Shown here piece by piece: positions 1 through 7,862 of a stretch of DNA of 64,000 nt (the first letter of the stretch is position 1; the number at the start of each line of letters is the position of its first letter). The notes under the pieces were generated by a model, which was not told the origin of the DNA, did not search any database, and saw only the letters and a program-made list of their open reading frames with translations. The DNA is taken from NCBI GenBank assembly GCA_902805885.1, contig CADCUM010000064.1:1-64000 (forward strand). The letters run 5' to 3'. Both the position numbers and the translations under genes were made by a program. This stretch comes from an uncultured Nocardioides sp. Its GTDB lineage: Bacteria > Actinomycetota > Actinomycetes > Propionibacteriales > Nocardioidaceae.

Positions 1-921
1 GACCGGGGCCAGCACGGCTCCGAGCTGCTCGCCGGCCTCGGTCAGCACGTCGTCGCGGTCGACGCCCTCGCGGGCGAGCCGGTCGCGCAGCCGAGGGACG
101 GCCAGGACCGTCTCGAGGCAGCCGGCGCGCGAGCACGCGCACCTCTCGCCGTCCGGGTCGACGACGACGTGGCCGATCTCCCCCGCCGCGCCGAGGTGGC
201 CGTGGAGCAGCGACCCGCCGAGCACCAGCCCGGCGCCCACGCCGGTGCCGACCCGGACCACGAGCAGGCCGCCGTCGCCGGAGGCGCCGAAGGTGTGCTC
301 GCCGAGCACCGCGGTGTTGGCGTCGTTCGCCACGAAGACCGGCAGCGCGAGCTCGTCGGCGAGGCTGGTGGCGAGCGGCGTACGCGACCACGCGAGGTTG
401 GGGGCGTCGATGACGGTGCCGGCGGTGTCGACCACTCCCGGGCTGCCCACGCCGACCCCGAGGACCGGGCGGTCGGTGAGGGCGATGAGGTCGGCGGCCA
501 GACGGTGGACCAGGGCGACAGCCGCGTCCCCGGTGGCCCCGTCGCGCGGGACGTCGAGCCGCGCCTGGACCTCACCGGCGAGGTTGAGCACGGCGCCGGT
601 CATCCGGTCGGTGCCGGAGAGGTCGATGCCCACGACGTGGGTGGAGTCGACGGACAGGCCGACCAGGGTCGGCGGCTTGCCGACCCGGCTCTCCGCCGGC
701 GCTCCGAGCTCGGCCACGAGCCCCTCGGCGAGCATGTCGCCGACGAGGTCGGAGACGGTCACCCGCGTCAACCCGCTCGAGCGGGCGAGGTCGGCGCGGC
801 TGGCGGGGCCCTCACGGAAGAGCTGCTGCAGCACCAGGGAACGGTGGTGCCGGCGGGCGTCCTCCTGGAGGAGCTTGCCCCGCGGCCGGAGCGGGCGGCC
901 GATCGGTGTGGTCGTCGTCAC
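1..921 (-). CDS. ROK family transcriptional regulator (3' end cut off)
   Basis: Partial gene running off the left edge; 307 codons are visible. The N-terminus (about residues 22-65) reads as a winged helix-turn-helix, with LVLQQLFREGPASRADLARSS followed by RVTVSDLV. A ROK sugar-kinase-like fold follows, with the motifs GVGVGSPGVVD and FVANDANTAVLGE. The ROK zinc signature is present as CACSRAGCLE near residue 259. The HTH plus ROK arrangement is that of NagC/XylR-type sugar-responsive repressors rather than a plain glucokinase. The GTG start at 921 is chosen because the HTH begins soon after it. The sugar sensed cannot be read from sequence. Confidence 0.88.
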   Translation of the reverse strand, partial: MTTTTPIGRPLRPRGKLLQEDARRHHRSLVLQQLFREGPASRADLARSSGLTRVTVSDLVGDMLAEGLVAELGAPAESRVGKPPTLVGLSVDSTHVVGIDLSGTDRMTGAVLNLAGEVQARLDVPRDGATGDAAVALVHRLAADLIALTDRPVLGVGVGSPGVVDTAGTVIDAPNLAWSRTPLATSLADELALPVFVANDANTAVLGEHTFGASGDGGLLVVRVGTGVGAGLVLGGSLLHGHLGAAGEIGHVVVDPDGERCACSRAGCLETVLAVPRLRDRLAREGVDRDDVLTEAGEQLGAVLAPV

Positions 922-926
922 GTTTG

Positions 927-965
927 TTAGTTCATCGCACTTACATATTGCTCGTCAAGAGCCAT
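927..965 (-). CDS. Possible 12-residue leader peptide upstream of the ROK gene
   Basis: Tiny ORF encoding MALDEQYVSAMN. Its ATG at 965 is preceded by a strong GAGGAGG ribosome binding site (complement of about 968-974). Its stop lies 5 nt before the GTG of the ROK gene, in a different frame. It could be a translated leader that couples ribosomes onto the repressor gene. A TTGACG hexamer inside it could instead be a -35 box, in which case the ORF is fortuitous. Confidence 0.3.
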   Translation of the reverse strand: MALDEQYVSAMN

Positions 966-1022
966 GACCTCCTCAATTCGGCCACAAGCTGGCGGGCCTT
1001 GATCCTGCGGCCGTGGTGGCAA

Positions 1023-1143
1023 GCGGTGAGTGATGCAGGTTCTTCCGCGCCCCGAACCTGTCTCACTCACCGCCCGCGCCCCGCCCCTGTCGAGCGGTGC
1101 GTGAGGCAGGTTTGCAGGCGTCAGAACCTGTCTCACTCACCGC
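1023..1143. repeat. Two tandem imperfect palindromes with identical right arms
   Basis: The 20-mer GAACCTGTCTCACTCACCGC occurs twice, at 1054-1073 and 1124-1143. Each copy is preceded by its near reverse complement: 1023-1042 (2 mismatches, 11-nt spacer) and 1094-1113 (3 mismatches, 10-nt spacer). The result is two strong hairpins 70 bp apart between the ROK gene and the amidohydrolase, both on the minus strand. They could terminate the amidohydrolase transcript or be a REP-like repeat. There is no U-tract. Confidence 0.75.
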
Positions 1144-1173
1144 GCCGGGCGGCGAGCGCCGGCCGCGGGGCGC

Positions 1174-2043
1174 TCACCCCAGCAGGGCCGTCGCGTTGTC
1201 GTGGCAGACGGCACGCAGCCAGTCGTCGCCGAGGTCGAGCCGCTCGAGCGCCGTGAGCTGGTCGGCGTAGGGGTAGGGGATGTTGGGGAAGTCGCTGCCC
1301 AGGAAGACCTTCCCGGCGAGGCCGAGGTCGCGCAGCCGTGGCAGCAGGCCCGGCGGATAGGCGCCACCCATCTCCTCGAAGAACGGCGTGAACACCATCG
1401 TCGTGTCCAGACCGACCCGCTCGTGCTGCTCGGCGAGCCCGAGGAACTCGGCGTACTCCGGGGCTCCTGCGTGGGCGATCACCAGGCGCAGGTGCGGGTG
1501 CCGTCGCAGCAGACCCGCCACCGGCTCCGGACCGGTCAGCGGCGTCGGCACCGGCCCGGAGCCGGCGTGCGTCACCACGGGAGTGCCCGCCTCCGCCAGC
1601 AGCCCCCACACCTCGTCGAGGAGCGGGTCGCGCACGTCGAAGCCTCCGACCTGGACGTGCACCTTCCACACCTGCACGGCGTCGAGCCGCTCCCCCACGT
1701 ACGTCGCCGCCGTCGGCTCCGGGAAGAACGTGCCGCAGACGAGCGCCTCCGGGGTCCGCTCGGCGTAGCCGGCCGCCCAGTCGTTGAGCCAGTCGGCCAT
1801 CCCGGTGCGGTGCGCGTAGGGCAGCGCGCTCCAGCGCAGCACGCCGTACGAGCGCAGGAGGTCGGCGAGCGGCTCGTCGTCGTCGCGGTAGAACAGCGGC
1901 CAGGGGCGGCCGATCAGCGGTCCGGCCGCGTCGAACTGCGCCCGGACCTTGGCCATCACGCGCGGCGGCAGGAAGTGGGTGTGCAGGTCCACCACCCCCG
2001 GCAGCCCGAGCGCTGCGGCGAAGTCCCGCGGAGACGTGACCAT
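1174..2043 (-). CDS. Amidohydrolase family protein (ACMSD-like TIM barrel)
   Basis: 289-residue metal-dependent hydrolase of the amidohydrolase-2 family. The metal-binding HxH is at residues 21-23 (DLHTHFLPP). Further ligands follow in order: H159 (VVTHAG), H191 (IAHAG) and D251 (LGSDFPNIPYPY). Full length for the family, with no signal peptide, so cytoplasmic. Family members hydrolyse or decarboxylate small cyclic carboxylates; the substrate cannot be inferred. It lies 10 nt downstream of smpB on the same strand and may be transcribed with it. The start is placed 20 residues before the HxH. Confidence 0.85.
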   Translation of the reverse strand: MVTSPRDFAAALGLPGVVDLHTHFLPPRVMAKVRAQFDAAGPLIGRPWPLFYRDDDEPLADLLRSYGVLRWSALPYAHRTGMADWLNDWAAGYAERTPEALVCGTFFPEPTAATYVGERLDAVQVWKVHVQVGGFDVRDPLLDEVWGLLAEAGTPVVTHAGSGPVPTPLTGPEPVAGLLRRHPHLRLVIAHAGAPEYAEFLGLAEQHERVGLDTTMVFTPFFEEMGGAYPPGLLPRLRDLGLAGKVFLGSDFPNIPYPYADQLTALERLDLGDDWLRAVCHDNATALLG

Positions 2044-2053
2044 CGGCCGGCCG

Positions 2054-2533
2054 TCAGTCGCGGTAGCCCTTGAGGCGCCGCTGGACCGCCTGCTCCTTCT
2101 CCCGGTTGGCCTGCCGCTCGGCGAGGCTGTGCCGCTTGTCGTAGGCCTTCTTGCCCCGGGCGAGGGCGATCTCCACCTTGGCGCGGCCGTCCTTGAAGTA
2201 GAGCGCGAGCGGGACGATGGTGTAGCCCTTGTCGGTGATCTTGCGCTCGATCTTGCTGATCTCGGCGCGGTTGAGCAGCAGCTTGCGGCGGCGGCGGGCC
2301 GAGTGGTTGGTCCAGGTGCCCTGGCTGTACTCCGGGATGTGGACGCCGAGCAGCCAGGCCTCGCCGTTGTCGATCTCGGCGAAACCGTCGACGAGCGAGG
2401 CGCGGCCCATCCGCAGCGACTTCACCTCGGTCCCGACCAGGACGAGCCCGGCCTCCCAGGTGTCCTCGATGTGGTAGTCGTGGCGCGCCTTCTTGTTCTG
2501 CGCGACCATCTTCTGGCCCTGCTCCTTCGGCAT
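2054..2533 (-). CDS. smpB: SsrA-binding protein SmpB
   Basis: 159 residues, the usual length. SmpB binds tmRNA and delivers it to stalled ribosomes for trans-translation. Diagnostic stretches are [37 protein letters not shown], the beta-barrel segment ending [10 protein letters not shown], and a basic C-terminal tail ([20 protein letters not shown]) that occupies the mRNA channel. It is the last gene of the conserved actinobacterial order prfB-ftsE-ftsX-M23-smpB. No tmRNA gene was recognised beside it. An alternative start at GTG/ATG codons a few residues in would change little. Confidence 0.97.
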   Translation of the reverse strand: MPKEQGQKMVAQNKKARHDYHIEDTWEAGLVLVGTEVKSLRMGRASLVDGFAEIDNGEAWLLGVHIPEYSQGTWTNHSARRRRKLLLNRAEISKIERKITDKGYTIVPLALYFKDGRAKVEIALARGKKAYDKRHSLAERQANREKEQAVQRRLKGYRD

Positions 2534-2561
2534 CCGCCCATTCTCGCAGGGCGGCGCCAGG

Positions 2562-2621
2562 GGTTTCGAGACGGTCGCTGCGCGACCTCCTCGACCACCG
2601 GGCGCACGGGGTCTCGAGACC
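2562..2621. repeat. 60-bp REP-like palindromic element
   Basis: The element fills the smpB/M23 peptidase gap. GGTTTCGAGAC (2562-2572) and GTCTCGAGACC (2611-2621) are inverted with one mismatch. Between them is a perfect 6-bp hairpin, GGTCGC/GCGACC, with a 3-nt loop (2573-2587). From memory, very similar sequence recurs between genes in Nocardioidaceae genomes, but I cannot confirm that here. It may act as a terminator or a dispersed repeat. Confidence 0.6.
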
Positions 2622-2624
2622 GGA

Positions 2625-3938
2625 TCAGAACCACTTCATCGGGTCCACCGGCTTGCCGTTGGCCATCACGGTGAAGTGGAGGTGGCAGCCGGTCGACCAG
2701 CCGGTCGAGCCCTCGAAGCCGATGACCTGCCCACGCGTCACCTGGGTGCCGACGCCCACGGTGTAGTCGCTGGCGTGGTTGTAGACCGTCGCCAGACCCA
2801 CGCCCGAGTGCGCGCCGTGGTCGATGACGAGGCGGTTGCCGTAGACGGCGCTCCAGTACGACGCCACCACGCGGCCCTGGGCCGACGCCCGCAGCGGCGT
2901 GCCGCAGCCGCCGCCGAAGTCGACGCCGTCGTGCATGCCCCAGTAGTGGTAGATGGGGTGGGTGCGGTAGCCGAAGGGCGAGGTGACGTAGCCGTCGACC
3001 GGATAGCTCAGCACGCCGTCGCTCGGACCGGAGACCGCGCTGCGCGCCCGGGCGCTCGCGGCCTTGGCCGCAGCCGCGGCCCTGGCCCGGCGGAGAGCGG
3101 CGGCAGCCCGCCGGCGCAGCATCTCCTCGATCTCGTCCTGCTGGCGCTGCAGCGCCCGGAGCTTGGCGGCGTCGGCGGCGCGGATGGCCCTGGCCTCTGC
3201 GCGCGCGGCCGCGCGCTCCTCCACGAGCGAGCGCACCGACGCGCTGGCAGCGGCCTTCTCGGTCTCCAGCTCCTGCATGAGCACGAGGTGGTCGGCGGCC
3301 TCCGCGCGCCTGCCGGCCACGGCGTCGCGGGCCCGCTCGACCTGCTCCTCGCGCACGACCATCATCACCTCGGCGGCCTTGAGCTCGTCGTACGCCCGCG
3401 CCTCCTGGCCGACGACCACGTCGCGGACGCCGTCGCGGCGGGTGAGCTCCTCGGTGGACTCGGCGTCCATGAGGGACGTGAAGGCGATGAGGTCGGGGTC
3501 GCCGTCCATGTACATCTCGGCCACGGTGGTGGCGACCCGCTGCCGCTGGGCGTCGCGGTCGATCCGTCCCTGGGCCAGCTCGGCCTCGGCGGCGGCGAGC
3601 TCGGCCTCGGCGGTGTCCAGCGCGGCCTGCATGACGGCGTCGCGCTCCTCGGCGACCTCGAGCTTGCCGCGAGCGGTCGCCAGCTCCGCCTTCGCCGCGG
3701 CGAGCTGCTCCTGGGCGGCGGCGAGCCGAGCGGATGCCTTGCGCAGCGCCGCGCTGGACTCGTCGAGGTCCTCCTCGGCGTGCTCGACCCGCTGCTCGAC
3801 CTGCTTCTTCCTGTCCTCCAGGTCGTCGGCGCGCGCCGTTGCGGTGGGCATGGACATCGACGTGGTGCCCACGGCCATGGCCAGGGCAAGGGTCGCTCCG
3901 GCCATGCGGCGATGAGCGGTACGGGGGAAGTGACGCAC
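2625..3938 (-). CDS. Secreted M23 metallopeptidase with coiled coil, probable FtsEX-controlled cell-wall hydrolase
   Basis: 437 residues. A signal peptide (about 1-37, ending TATARA) is followed by a long Ala/Glu/Arg-rich coiled coil (about 38-270), a basic linker and a C-terminal M23 (LytM) domain (about 320-435). Zinc-site motifs are HDGVDFGGG and GCHLHFTV. The coiled coil plus LytM layout matches EnvC-like proteins. Position directly after ftsE-ftsX suggests that FtsEX gates its activity during septal splitting, an inference from the EnvC and PcsB/RipC systems. Both zinc motifs are intact, so it may be catalytically active itself. Confidence 0.88.
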   Translation of the reverse strand: MRHFPRTAHRRMAGATLALAMAVGTTSMSMPTATARADDLEDRKKQVEQRVEHAEEDLDESSAALRKASARLAAAQEQLAAAKAELATARGKLEVAEERDAVMQAALDTAEAELAAAEAELAQGRIDRDAQRQRVATTVAEMYMDGDPDLIAFTSLMDAESTEELTRRDGVRDVVVGQEARAYDELKAAEVMMVVREEQVERARDAVAGRRAEAADHLVLMQELETEKAAASASVRSLVEERAAARAEARAIRAADAAKLRALQRQQDEIEEMLRRRAAAALRRARAAAAAKAASARARSAVSGPSDGVLSYPVDGYVTSPFGYRTHPIYHYWGMHDGVDFGGGCGTPLRASAQGRVVASYWSAVYGNRLVIDHGAHSGVGLATVYNHASDYTVGVGTQVTRGQVIGFEGSTGWSTGCHLHFTVMANGKPVDPMKWF

Positions 3939-3992
3939 CGGGCTGCCTTAGGTGTTCGGGGAAGTGAACGCCCCGAAACTAACCCCCGGCGG

Positions 3993-4901
3993 TCAGACTT
4001 TGAGGTATTTGCGCGTCAGCACGAGTGTCGGGAGCAACGTCAGCAACGGCCCGAGGATCGCCACGGCCGCCAGCGCGAGCTGGAACTCCTCCCAGCCGAT
4101 CCACGGGATGAACCTCAGGCTCTCCTTGAGGTCCCCGATCGCGAAGCGGAGGAAGGCTGCGAGCGCGCCCCCTGCGAGCGCCACGCTGACGAGTGCGGTG
4201 ACCAGGGCCTCGAGCAGGAACGGCAGCGCGATGTAGAGCGTCGACGCGCCCACCAGCCGCATGATGCCGATCTCCTTGCGGCGGGCGAACGCCGCCAGGC
4301 GGATCGTGTTGGCGACCAGCAGGAGTGCGGCCAGCACGAGGAGCGCGGCGGTGCCGAGCGCGTACGTGCGCATCTTGGTGATCGAGGCGAGGATGGGGCC
4401 GATCTGCTCTCGGAGGTCGCGCACCCGGGAGACCCCGTCGAGACCCTTCACCGCGCTGGTGATGCCCTCGAACTGCTCGGGGTCCTCCAGCGTGATCCAG
4501 ATCGTCTGCGGCATGTCCTCCGCGGTCAGCGCCGGGTTGTCGCCGGAGAACAGCTCGTCGCCGTAGAGCTCCTTGGCCTTCTCCAGCGCCACCTCGCTGG
4601 ACTCGAAGCGGTAGTCGGAGACCTCCGGGTTGTCCTCGACCACCTGGGCGATCTCGGCCTTCTGCGCCTCGGTCACCGGGTTGGGGCAGACCGGGTTGGT
4701 GTCGCCGTTCCGGCACAGGTAGACGGTGATCTGGAGCTGGTCGCCGAAGTGGGTGGCGGCCTTGCTCGCCTGCTGCTGGAACATCAGTCCCACCCCCACC
4801 AGGGTCAGCGAGACGACGAGCGTCAGGATCACGGCCAGGTGCATGGTCAGGTTGCGGCGCAGGCCCTGGCCGAGCTCGGAGAAGACGTAGCGAAGCTGCA
4901 T
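3993..4901 (-). CDS. ftsX: Cell division ABC-like membrane protein FtsX
   Basis: 302 residues. A cytoplasmic start (MQLRYVFSELGQGLRRN) leads into TM1 (about 20-43), then a large extracellular domain (about 45-175) that carries two cysteines (YLCRNGDTNPVCPNP). Three more TM segments follow (about 178-200, 225-250 and 268-292). This is the FtsX topology: no transport function, but ATP-driven signalling across the membrane to a peptidoglycan hydrolase. It lies between ftsE and the coiled-coil M23 peptidase, its likely partner. The gap to ftsE is 63 nt. Confidence 0.95.
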   Translation of the reverse strand: MQLRYVFSELGQGLRRNLTMHLAVILTLVVSLTLVGVGLMFQQQASKAATHFGDQLQITVYLCRNGDTNPVCPNPVTEAQKAEIAQVVEDNPEVSDYRFESSEVALEKAKELYGDELFSGDNPALTAEDMPQTIWITLEDPEQFEGITSAVKGLDGVSRVRDLREQIGPILASITKMRTYALGTAALLVLAALLLVANTIRLAAFARRKEIGIMRLVGASTLYIALPFLLEALVTALVSVALAGGALAAFLRFAIGDLKESLRFIPWIGWEEFQLALAAVAILGPLLTLLPTLVLTRKYLKV

Positions 4902-4964
4902 GGAGACGAGGGCTCTCGATCTGTCGGTGGAGTGCTCGGTCGGTTCGAACGGTGGGTTCGGCGG

Positions 4965-5654
4965 TCAGTTCTGGTGGCCGTAGACGCCCTGCGTCTGGTC
5001 GCGCACGACGTGGCCGTTCTCGAGCTCGATGACCCGCTTGCGCATCTGGTCGACGATCCCGGAGTCGTGGGTGGCCATCACGACCGTGGTGCCGGTGCGG
5101 TTGATGCGGTCGAGCAGCTTCATGATGCCGATCGACGTCGTCGGGTCCAGGTTGCCGGTCGGCTCGTCGGCGATGAGGATCATCGGCCGGTTGACGAACG
5201 CCCGCGCCACCGCCACCCGCTGCTGCTCGCCGCCGGACAGCTCGTCGGGCATCCGGTCCCCCTTGCCGGTCAGCCCGACCAGCTCCAGGGTCTCGGGGAC
5301 GACGTCGCTGATCTCCCGGCGCGACTTGCCGATGACCTGGAGGGCGAAGGCGACGTTCTCGCTGACGGTCTTGTTGGGCAGCAGGCGGAAGTCCTGGAAG
5401 ACGGTGCCGATGTCGCGGCGCAGGCGCGGCACCTTCCAGCTCGCCAGCCGGTTGATCTCCTTGCCGGCGACGTAGACGCGGCCCGCCGTGGGGCGGTACT
5501 CGCGGAGCACCAGGCGCAGGAAGGTCGACTTGCCCGAGCCGGACGATCCCACGAGGAAGACGAACTCCCCCTTCTCGACGTCGACCGAGATCTGGTCGAG
5601 GGCGGGATGGGGGTGGCCGGGGTAGGTCTTGGTCACCTTCTCGAAGCGGATCAC
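4965..5654 (-). CDS. ftsE: Cell division ATP-binding protein FtsE
   Basis: 229 residues from a GTG start: [16 protein letters not shown] ATPase with Walker [10 protein letters not shown] (37-45), Q-loop ([12 protein letters not shown]), signature [15 protein letters not shown] and Walker [12 protein letters not shown]. Full length for FtsE. The frame is open for another 93 codons upstream to 5933, but that extension is Arg/Ser/Pro-rich and absent from FtsE proteins, so the internal GTG is chosen. There is no Shine-Dalgarno before it; a TAGCCT hexamer 7 nt upstream suggests a leaderless message. Confidence 0.95.
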   Translation of the reverse strand: MIRFEKVTKTYPGHPHPALDQISVDVEKGEFVFLVGSSGSGKSTFLRLVLREYRPTAGRVYVAGKEINRLASWKVPRLRRDIGTVFQDFRLLPNKTVSENVAFALQVIGKSRREISDVVPETLELVGLTGKGDRMPDELSGGEQQRVAVARAFVNRPMILIADEPTGNLDPTTSIGIMKLLDRINRTGTTVVMATHDSGIVDQMRKRVIELENGHVVRDQTQGVYGHQN

Positions 5655-5661
5655 GGCGTCG

Positions 5662-5667
5662 AGGCTA
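5662..5667 (-). promoter_or_regulatory. Candidate -10 box for a leaderless ftsE transcript
   Basis: On the minus strand TAGCCT fits the actinobacterial TANNNT -10 pattern and ends 7 nt before the ftsE GTG. Transcription would then begin at or near the start codon. No good -35 is visible. The absence of a ribosome binding site agrees with leaderless translation. Confidence 0.35.
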
Positions 5668-5927
5668 CGCGAGGAGGAGGACGGATCACGCATACGCTGG
5701 CGTGGGGCGGAGACCTTCGGCGACCCGGGCGCCGCGTTCACCTGCGGGCCGGACACCGGCGCGCCGGTGACGGGGATGCGAGGACTGGTCGACGCGACCT
5801 GGGTCTCGTGCGAGATCGCCGGCACGGACGACCTCGATCGCGTGGGTCGCTGGTGCGCGCTGCGGTGCTGGAGACGCTCTCCACGGCCTGACGGGACGTG
5901 GGCAGCTCGTCCGGGACCTACCAGCTG

Positions 5928-5947
5928 GTTCATTCACGTGAATGAAC
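5928..5947. promoter_or_regulatory. Perfect 20-bp palindrome, operator-like
   Basis: GTTCATTCACGTGAATGAAC is its own reverse complement with no loop, in an otherwise GC-rich gap between prfB and ftsE. Its relatively high A+T content and dyad symmetry resemble a dimeric-repressor site (TetR, MarR or GntR) more than a terminator. The regulator is unknown. Confidence 0.55.
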
Positions 5948-5982
5948 GGCCCAGGACCCTTCGGCAGGAACCCTCGAGGCGC

Positions 5983-6018
5983 CCAGACCCGCGACCAGAC
6001 CCGCGCCCAGACCCGCGC
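5983..6018. repeat. Three 12-bp direct tandem repeats
   Basis: CCAGACCCGCGA, CCAGACCCGCGC and CCAGACCCGCGC follow each other without gaps, ending 6 bp from the prfB stop codon. The copy number may vary between strains by slippage. Confidence 0.8.
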
Positions 6019-6024
6019 ATCGGG

Positions 6025-7140
6025 TCAGGCGTCGACCTTCTCCGCTCCCCTGCGCCAGCGGATGCCGGCCTCGAGGAAGTCGTCGAGGTCGCCGTCGAAG
6101 ACGGCCGACGGGTTGCCGCTCTCGTGGCCCGTCCGCAGGTCCTTGACGATCTGGTAGGGGTTGAGGACGTAGTTGCGCATCTGGTCGCCCCAGCTCGCCT
6201 GGACGTCCCCGCGCATCTCGTCGAGCTGCGCCTTCTCCTCGGCCTTCTTCAGCGCGAGCAGCCGGGCCTTGAGCACGACCATCGCGCTGGCCTTGTTCTG
6301 GAGCTGCGACTTCTCGTTCTGGCACGACACGACCGTGCCGGTGGGGATATGGGTCAGCCGGACGGCGGAGTCGGTGGTGTTGACCGACTGGCCGCCGGGG
6401 CCCGACGAGCGGTAGACGTCGACCTTGATCTCGTTCTCGTCGACCTCGATCTCGTCGGTCTGCTCGAGCACGGGCACCACCTCGACCGCGGCGAAGCTGG
6501 TCTGGCGGCGGCCCTGGTTGTCGAAGGGGCTGATCCGCACCAGACGGTGGGTGCCTGCCTCGACGGACAGCGTGCCGTAGGCGTAGGGCGCGTGGACGGC
6601 GAACGTCGCCGACTTCAGGCCCGCCTCCTCGGCGTACGACGTCTCGAAGACCTCGACGGAGTAGCCGTGCTGGTCGGCCCAGCGGGTGTACATCCGCATC
6701 AGGGTCTCGGCGAAGTCCGCCGCGTCGACGCCGCCGGCGCCCGCGCGGATGCTCACCAGCGCCTCGCGCGCGTCGTACTCGCCGTTGAGGAGGGTGCGGA
6801 TCTCGAGCGACTCGACCGACTTCTTGATCCGGAGCAGCTCGCGCTCGGAGTCCGCCATCGTCTCGGCGTCGCCCTCCTCCTGGCCCATCTCGACCATCAG
6901 CTCGAGGTCGTCGACCCGCGACTCCAGGCCGGTGAACTTGTCCAGCTCGCCCTGGAGCGTCGAGAGCCGCCCGGTGACGCGGGCTGCGTTCTCCTGGTCG
7001 TCCCACAGGTCCGGCGCGGCCACCTGCTCGCTGAGGTCGGCGATCTCACGGCGCATCTCGTCGAGGTCGAGGACCTGACCGATGGTCTTCATGGTCGCCC
7101 GGAGCTGCCGGATCTCTGCGTCGAAGTCGGTGCTTGCCAC
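6025..7140 (-). CDS. prfB: Peptide chain release factor 2
   Basis: 371 residues from the GTG at 7140 ([13 protein letters not shown]). An alternative start at 7161 adds seven residues that do not look conserved. RF2 catalyses peptide release at UGA and UAA. The SPF stop-recognition tripeptide is in [16 protein letters not shown] and the catalytic GGQ in [20 protein letters not shown]. The frame is continuous near codon 25, so the programmed +1 frameshift of many bacterial prfB genes is absent, as is common in actinobacteria. It heads the prfB-ftsEX block but is separated from ftsE by 370 bp. Confidence 0.96.
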   Translation of the reverse strand: MASTDFDAEIRQLRATMKTIGQVLDLDEMRREIADLSEQVAAPDLWDDQENAARVTGRLSTLQGELDKFTGLESRVDDLELMVEMGQEEGDAETMADSERELLRIKKSVESLEIRTLLNGEYDAREALVSIRAGAGGVDAADFAETLMRMYTRWADQHGYSVEVFETSYAEEAGLKSATFAVHAPYAYGTLSVEAGTHRLVRISPFDNQGRRQTSFAAVEVVPVLEQTDEIEVDENEIKVDVYRSSGPGGQSVNTTDSAVRLTHIPTGTVVSCQNEKSQLQNKASAMVVLKARLLALKKAEEKAQLDEMRGDVQASWGDQMRNYVLNPYQIVKDLRTGHESGNPSAVFDGDLDDFLEAGIRWRRGAEKVDA

Positions 7141-7271
7141 AGCAGGCAAGCCTACGGCCAAAGGTGTGCCGTGGCTCGATCGGCGGCTCGCCCGGCGCCG
7201 TGCGACTGGGCGCGGAGCCAGTGGGTACCCGCGTGGATCGAGACGAGACGAACCAGGGACTGGAGGTCCGC

Positions 7272-7793
7272 ATGGCCGGCGACACGCCCGACATCGACAC
7301 CGCGATCGGCACCGACCCCGCGGTCGACACGACGCAGGACAGCACGGACAACGAGAGCTACCACGGCTACAGCGTCGACGACGAGACGCAGCCGCAGGAC
7401 ACCGGCGACAGCCTCGTCGACTCCGATCGCGGGCTCGCGGACCCGCTCGACGAGGGCTACTCGCCCCCCGAGAAGTGGTCGGCGGGCCAGGGCTACGGCA
7501 ACACCCCGCTCGAGGAGAGTCTGGGCGAGTCGTTCGACCAGCGGGTGGCGCAGGAGATCCCGGAGCCCGACCCCTACGAGGTGGCGGAGAACGAGGACCT
7601 CGACGACGAGCTCGACGAGCCGGGGTCCGAGGCCGGTGCGCTGCGGTCCGGCCGCCTCGTCGCGCCCGACGAGGGTGCGCACACGGACGTGGACAGGGAC
7701 CTCGTGGCGACGGACGTCGGCATCGACGGCGCCGCTGCCGGCGCCGAGGAGGCGGCGATGCACGTCATCGACGAGGACGAGCTGCCGGGCTGA
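7272..7793 (+). CDS. DUF5709 family acidic protein
   Basis: 173 residues, extremely Asp/Glu-rich and soluble, with no signal peptide or membrane segment. Motifs typical of DUF5709 are [24 protein letters not shown], here in shortened form, then [17 protein letters not shown] and a C-terminus ending [15 protein letters not shown] at 7262-7266 lies 5 nt before the ATG, which fixes the start although the frame is open further upstream. The function is unknown across actinobacteria. It is transcribed away from prfB, so their promoters share 7141-7271. Confidence 0.85.
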   Translation: MAGDTPDIDTAIGTDPAVDTTQDSTDNESYHGYSVDDETQPQDTGDSLVDSDRGLADPLDEGYSPPEKWSAGQGYGNTPLEESLGESFDQRVAQEIPEPDPYEVAENEDLDDELDEPGSEAGALRSGRLVAPDEGAHTDVDRDLVATDVGIDGAAAGAEEAAMHVIDEDELPG

Positions 7794-7809
7794 GCCCGGC
7801 CGGACGCGC

Positions 7810-7852
7810 GACGGCCCGCCCGGTCACCGACGAGGTGACCGGGCGGGCCGTC
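7810..7852. terminator. Bidirectional hairpin terminator between convergent genes
   Basis: Perfect 19-bp inverted repeat (7810-7828 with 7834-7852) around a 5-nt loop. It lies 16 nt after the DUF5709 stop and 10 nt before the stop of the convergent secreted-protein gene. No T-run is present, as is usual in high-GC actinobacteria. Confidence 0.85.
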
Positions 7853-7862
7853 TGCTGCGGGG

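Larger units (their letters stand above)
5655..6024. other. 370-bp gap between prfB and ftsE, regulatory in appearance
   Basis: No convincing gene; the ORFs crossing it have poor codon bias. It contains the probable ftsE promoter near 5662-5667, a perfect 20-bp palindrome at 5928-5947 and three 12-bp tandem repeats at 5983-6018 just after the prfB stop. Confidence 0.6.

Noticed and set aside
2040-2640. tmRNA gene next to smpB
   Set aside because: No tmRNA-like acceptor/T-arm or tag-peptide reading frame was seen on either side; the gaps are too short.
2493-5891. 1132-codon open frame on the plus strand
   Set aside because: It lies antisense to smpB, the M23 peptidase, ftsX and ftsE, all of which have clear family motifs. 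The frame is open only because GC-rich codons leave few stops.
5655-5933. N-terminal extension of ftsE to 5933
   Set aside because: The 93 added residues are low-complexity and have no place in FtsE, which begins at the VIRFEKV sequence.
7050-7140. Programmed +1 frameshift in prfB
   Set aside because: The reading frame is continuous through the N-terminus, with no in-frame UGA near codon 25.
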